Origin: Bacteroidota bacterium
GTDB taxonomy: Bacteria; Bacteroidota; Bacteroidia; Chitinophagales; LD1
Assembly (NCBI GenBank): GCA_003165135.1
Contig: PLSN01000340.1
Coordinates: 1 to 5,358 of the forward strand
DNA length: 5,358 nucleotides
Reading direction: 5' to 3'
Numbering within the stretch: position 1 is the first letter of the stretch; the number at the start of each line of letters is the position of its first letter. Of this stretch, positions 3,946 to 5,358 are shown piece by piece. The translations under genes and the position numbers were made by a program. Under the pieces are notes generated by a model. That model did no database searches and was not told the origin of the DNA. It worked only from the letters and a program-made list of their open reading frames with translations.

Positions 3946-4617
3946 ATGAAGCGTCTCATACTCATCACAGCAGTGGTCCTGATGTGCCTCCCATCTTATG
4001 CCGGAAAAGTGAAACTCTATCTCGGTTTTCGGGCAGGTGCCGGTGCAATGCTCAGCCGCGACCAGCTCAGCAACTTCACCAATAGTCAGGGGCCCATCAG
4101 CGTACTGCAGCATCATGATACATGGTCCTTTCATGCCAAGGCGGAAGCACTGCTGGGTTTAGGCAGGTTCAGGATAGGCTATCAGTTCCTGTACAATTTT
4201 TCCGGCCCCCAGATCAGCTCCGCCAATGATTATTTCACCGGAGACAACAATCGCAACACCACATATTTCAATAGCTCTCAGACACACTTTTTCGGACACT
4301 ATCTTCATATGGAGGTAGCGATCATAAACCTGCCGCACTTCGCACTTACCCCCGGTATAGGTGTAGGCACATTCACTGGCTTCAAAGTAGATAATACCAC
4401 AGGCAACACCGTCGAGCTCTCGGCCGATACGCACAATAGGTTTTCGATAAGTGCTGAACTGAATGCAGAAATTAGATTCGGACGCTGTGTATTTCTGGCA
4501 GGGCCTAACTATTATCTCTTCAGCCTGCAGGACCGTGCCAATAATGACTGGAGGGAATACCAACATTTTTTAGGTGTCGATGTAGGCATCCGCGTCGACC
4601 TTCTGAAGCAGCACTAA
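3946..4617 (+). CDS. Secreted outer-membrane beta-barrel-like protein
   Basis: A 223-residue protein with a clear Sec signal peptide (MKRLILITAVVLMCLPSYA, cleavage after A19). The mature part alternates hydrophobic and polar residues in short strands separated by Asn/Asp/Gly/Ser-rich turns. Examples are KVKLYLGFRAGAGAML (21-36), FRIGYQFLYNF (75-85), FALTPGIGVGTFTGF (132-146), RFSISAELNAEIRF (165-178) and FLGVDVGIRVDLL (208-220). This is the pattern of a small 8-10-strand outer-membrane barrel common in Bacteroidota. It ends in KQH rather than a terminal aromatic residue. The frame is open to ATG 3919, but that adds nine polar residues ahead of the signal peptide; 3946 is preferred. The cytochrome gene follows after 25 bases, so the two are likely co-transcribed. 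No specific substrate can be named. Confidence 0.8.
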   Translation: MKRLILITAVVLMCLPSYAGKVKLYLGFRAGAGAMLSRDQLSNFTNSQGPISVLQHHDTWSFHAKAEALLGLGRFRIGYQFLYNFSGPQISSANDYFTGDNNRNTTYFNSSQTHFFGHYLHMEVAIINLPHFALTPGIGVGTFTGFKVDNTTGNTVELSADTHNRFSISAELNAEIRFGRCVFLAGPNYYLFSLQDRANNDWREYQHFLGVDVGIRVDLLKQH

Positions 4618-4642
4618 ACACCACACTAAATAAACCCACATC

Positions 4643-5068
4643 ATGAAACACTCGTTATCTATTTTTTTATTTCTACCTATGTTTGCAATGATCGTATTAG
4701 TCGCATCATTCAGCTACTCCTATCCTCAAACTAAACCCATGCTCGTATTTCGAGCACCTGCTTCTGCAGACGCTACCAAAAACCCGCTCAAAGGTGATGC
4801 TGCATCAGCCCAGACGGGGCAGAAGCTCTATATACAGCAGTGCGGCCCATGCCATGGCGACAAGGGCAGAGGCGATGGCCCTGCGGCATCGGGCCTCTCC
4901 AAAGCACCTGCTAATCATACATCTGATCAGGTACAGGGCCTCACTGACGGCGCACTCTACTGGATGATCACGACCGGCAATATCCCTATGCCATCCTACG
5001 CGGCTTTGAGTGCGACACAGCGCTGGCAGCTTGTGGATTTTATCCGCACACTGGCACGCAAACATTAA
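4643..5068 (+). CDS. Class I c-type cytochrome, membrane-anchored or periplasmic
   Basis: A 141-residue monoheme cytochrome c. A hydrophobic N-terminus (about 4-26) is either a signal peptide or an uncleaved anchor; no clean cleavage site is obvious. A Pro/Ala-rich linker (31-58) precedes the heme domain. The CxxCH motif is C67-G-P-C-H71, giving covalent heme attachment and the proximal His71. The distal ligand is predicted to be Met116 in GNIPMPSYA, the motif seen in cytochrome_CBB3-type domains. The closing helix is QRWQLVDFIRTL (126-137). It should act in the periplasm as an electron carrier or as a subunit of a larger oxidoreductase; the MPSY form resembles cytochrome subunits linked to alternative complex III, but none of that complex is here. 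The gene upstream, an outer-membrane barrel, is 25 bases away. No terminator with a good T-run follows. Confidence 0.92.
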   Translation: MKHSLSIFLFLPMFAMIVLVASFSYSYPQTKPMLVFRAPASADATKNPLKGDAASAQTGQKLYIQQCGPCHGDKGRGDGPAASGLSKAPANHTSDQVQGLTDGALYWMITTGNIPMPSYAALSATQRWQLVDFIRTLARKH

Positions 5069-5133
5069 GCTCCGTTGCCTTAAGCTACGGCATAGTTTTC
5101 TATCACATTCATTATAGGTGCAACATACTTGTT

Positions 5134-5150
5134 GATACATGATATGTGTC
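5134..5150 (+). other. Imperfect hairpin in the gap before the last gene
   Basis: GATACAT (5134-5140) and ATGTGTC (5144-5150) pair over 7 positions, one as G-U, around the 3-base loop GAT. The rest of the 157-base gap (5069-5225) holds a repeated TTAAGCT (5065-5071 and 5080-5086), the pair AATTTC/GAAATT (5181-5186 and 5197-5202) and the palindrome TTCTTAAGAA (5184-5193). I see no TAnnTTTG box and no convincing terminator there. A promoter for the last gene is likely in this gap but cannot be placed. Confidence 0.25.
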
Positions 5151-5225
5151 AGTAGACAACCTGCCTTCCGTCATAATTATAATTTCTTAAGAAGTTGAAA
5201 TTTACACCATAAAATAACTCAGTAT

Positions 5226-5358
5226 ATGAAAAGATTTACAACCATAATCATAATTGCACTGTTAGCTTTCAAGGCACAGGCGCAGGAAAAGGACACGATA
5301 GAGGTCCAGAAGATCGGTGATAAATATTTCGTTATCATGGATCACAAAGAACCCGATA
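5226..5358 (+). CDS. Secreted protein, 5' part only (cut by window end)
   Basis: Only the first 44 codons are present and the frame is open to the window edge. The start MKRFTTIIIIALLAFKAQAQ is a standard Sec signal peptide with cleavage predicted after A19 (A-Q-A, then QEKD). This AQAQ ending is very common in Bacteroidota secreted proteins. The mature start, EKDTIEVQKIGDKYFVIMDH, suggests beta strands but no recognisable domain. The ATG follows an AT-rich leader and no other start is nearby. The 157-base gap upstream suggests its own promoter rather than read-through from the cytochrome gene. I do not recognise the family. Confidence 0.75.
   Translation, partial: MKRFTTIIIIALLAFKAQAQEKDTIEVQKIGDKYFVIMDHKEPD

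Noticed and set aside
5066..5100. Terminator after the cytochrome gene
   Set aside because: Only rival 4-bp stems (CCGT/ACGG or TGCC/GGCA) form, followed by TTTT; too weak to call.

Overview
The window looks like a chromosomal segment of a Bacteroidota species, with a flavour of the Chitinophagaceae or Sphingobacteriia. Starts are preceded by A-rich leaders without Shine-Dalgarno sequences. Two upstream regions carry the same CACCTTTG box, a near match to the Bacteroidota -7 element TAnnTTTG, 37-39 bases before the ATG. The families present (CsbD, lmo0937-type small membrane protein, secreted small proteins, outer-membrane barrel, MPSY-type cytochrome c) also fit. All supported genes lie on the + strand, and I see no tRNA, rRNA, CRISPR array, transposase or integrase.

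Layout. (1) Bases 1-1743: a promoter-like box, a SnoaL/NTF2-like protein and, 54 bases later, an alpha/beta hydrolase with a complete Ser-Asp-His triad; probably a two-gene operon. (2) Bases 1744-1875: a dense control region with an 18-bp direct repeat at exactly 21-bp spacing, a CACCTTTG box and a 7-bp inverted repeat at the expected transcription start. (3) Bases 1876-3807: a run of small envelope or stress genes. It starts with a CsbD-family protein and a GC-rich hairpin. Three tandem paralogous exported coiled-coil proteins (A, B, C) follow, then a 51-residue lmo0937-type membrane protein and a 47-residue histidine-rich lipoprotein. (4) Bases 3808-3945: a non-coding gap with a 10-bp imperfect stem and small palindromes. 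(5) Bases 3946-5068: a secreted, probably outer-membrane beta-barrel protein and a class I cytochrome c, 25 bases apart. (6) Bases 5069-5225: a non-coding gap, then the start of another secreted protein cut by the window end.

How the parts may work together (inference): the CsbD gene and its followers look like a stress-inducible envelope cassette under one regulated promoter. The most unusual content is the three-paralog array. At the same residue (19) copy A has a classical lipobox Cys, copy B a Cys in a poor lipobox, and copy C a Ser in a signal-peptidase-I context. Copy C also lacks the conserved C-terminal module. One coiled-coil family thus seems to have been diversified in situ into versions with different membrane anchoring. 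No function for this family can be read from the sequence.
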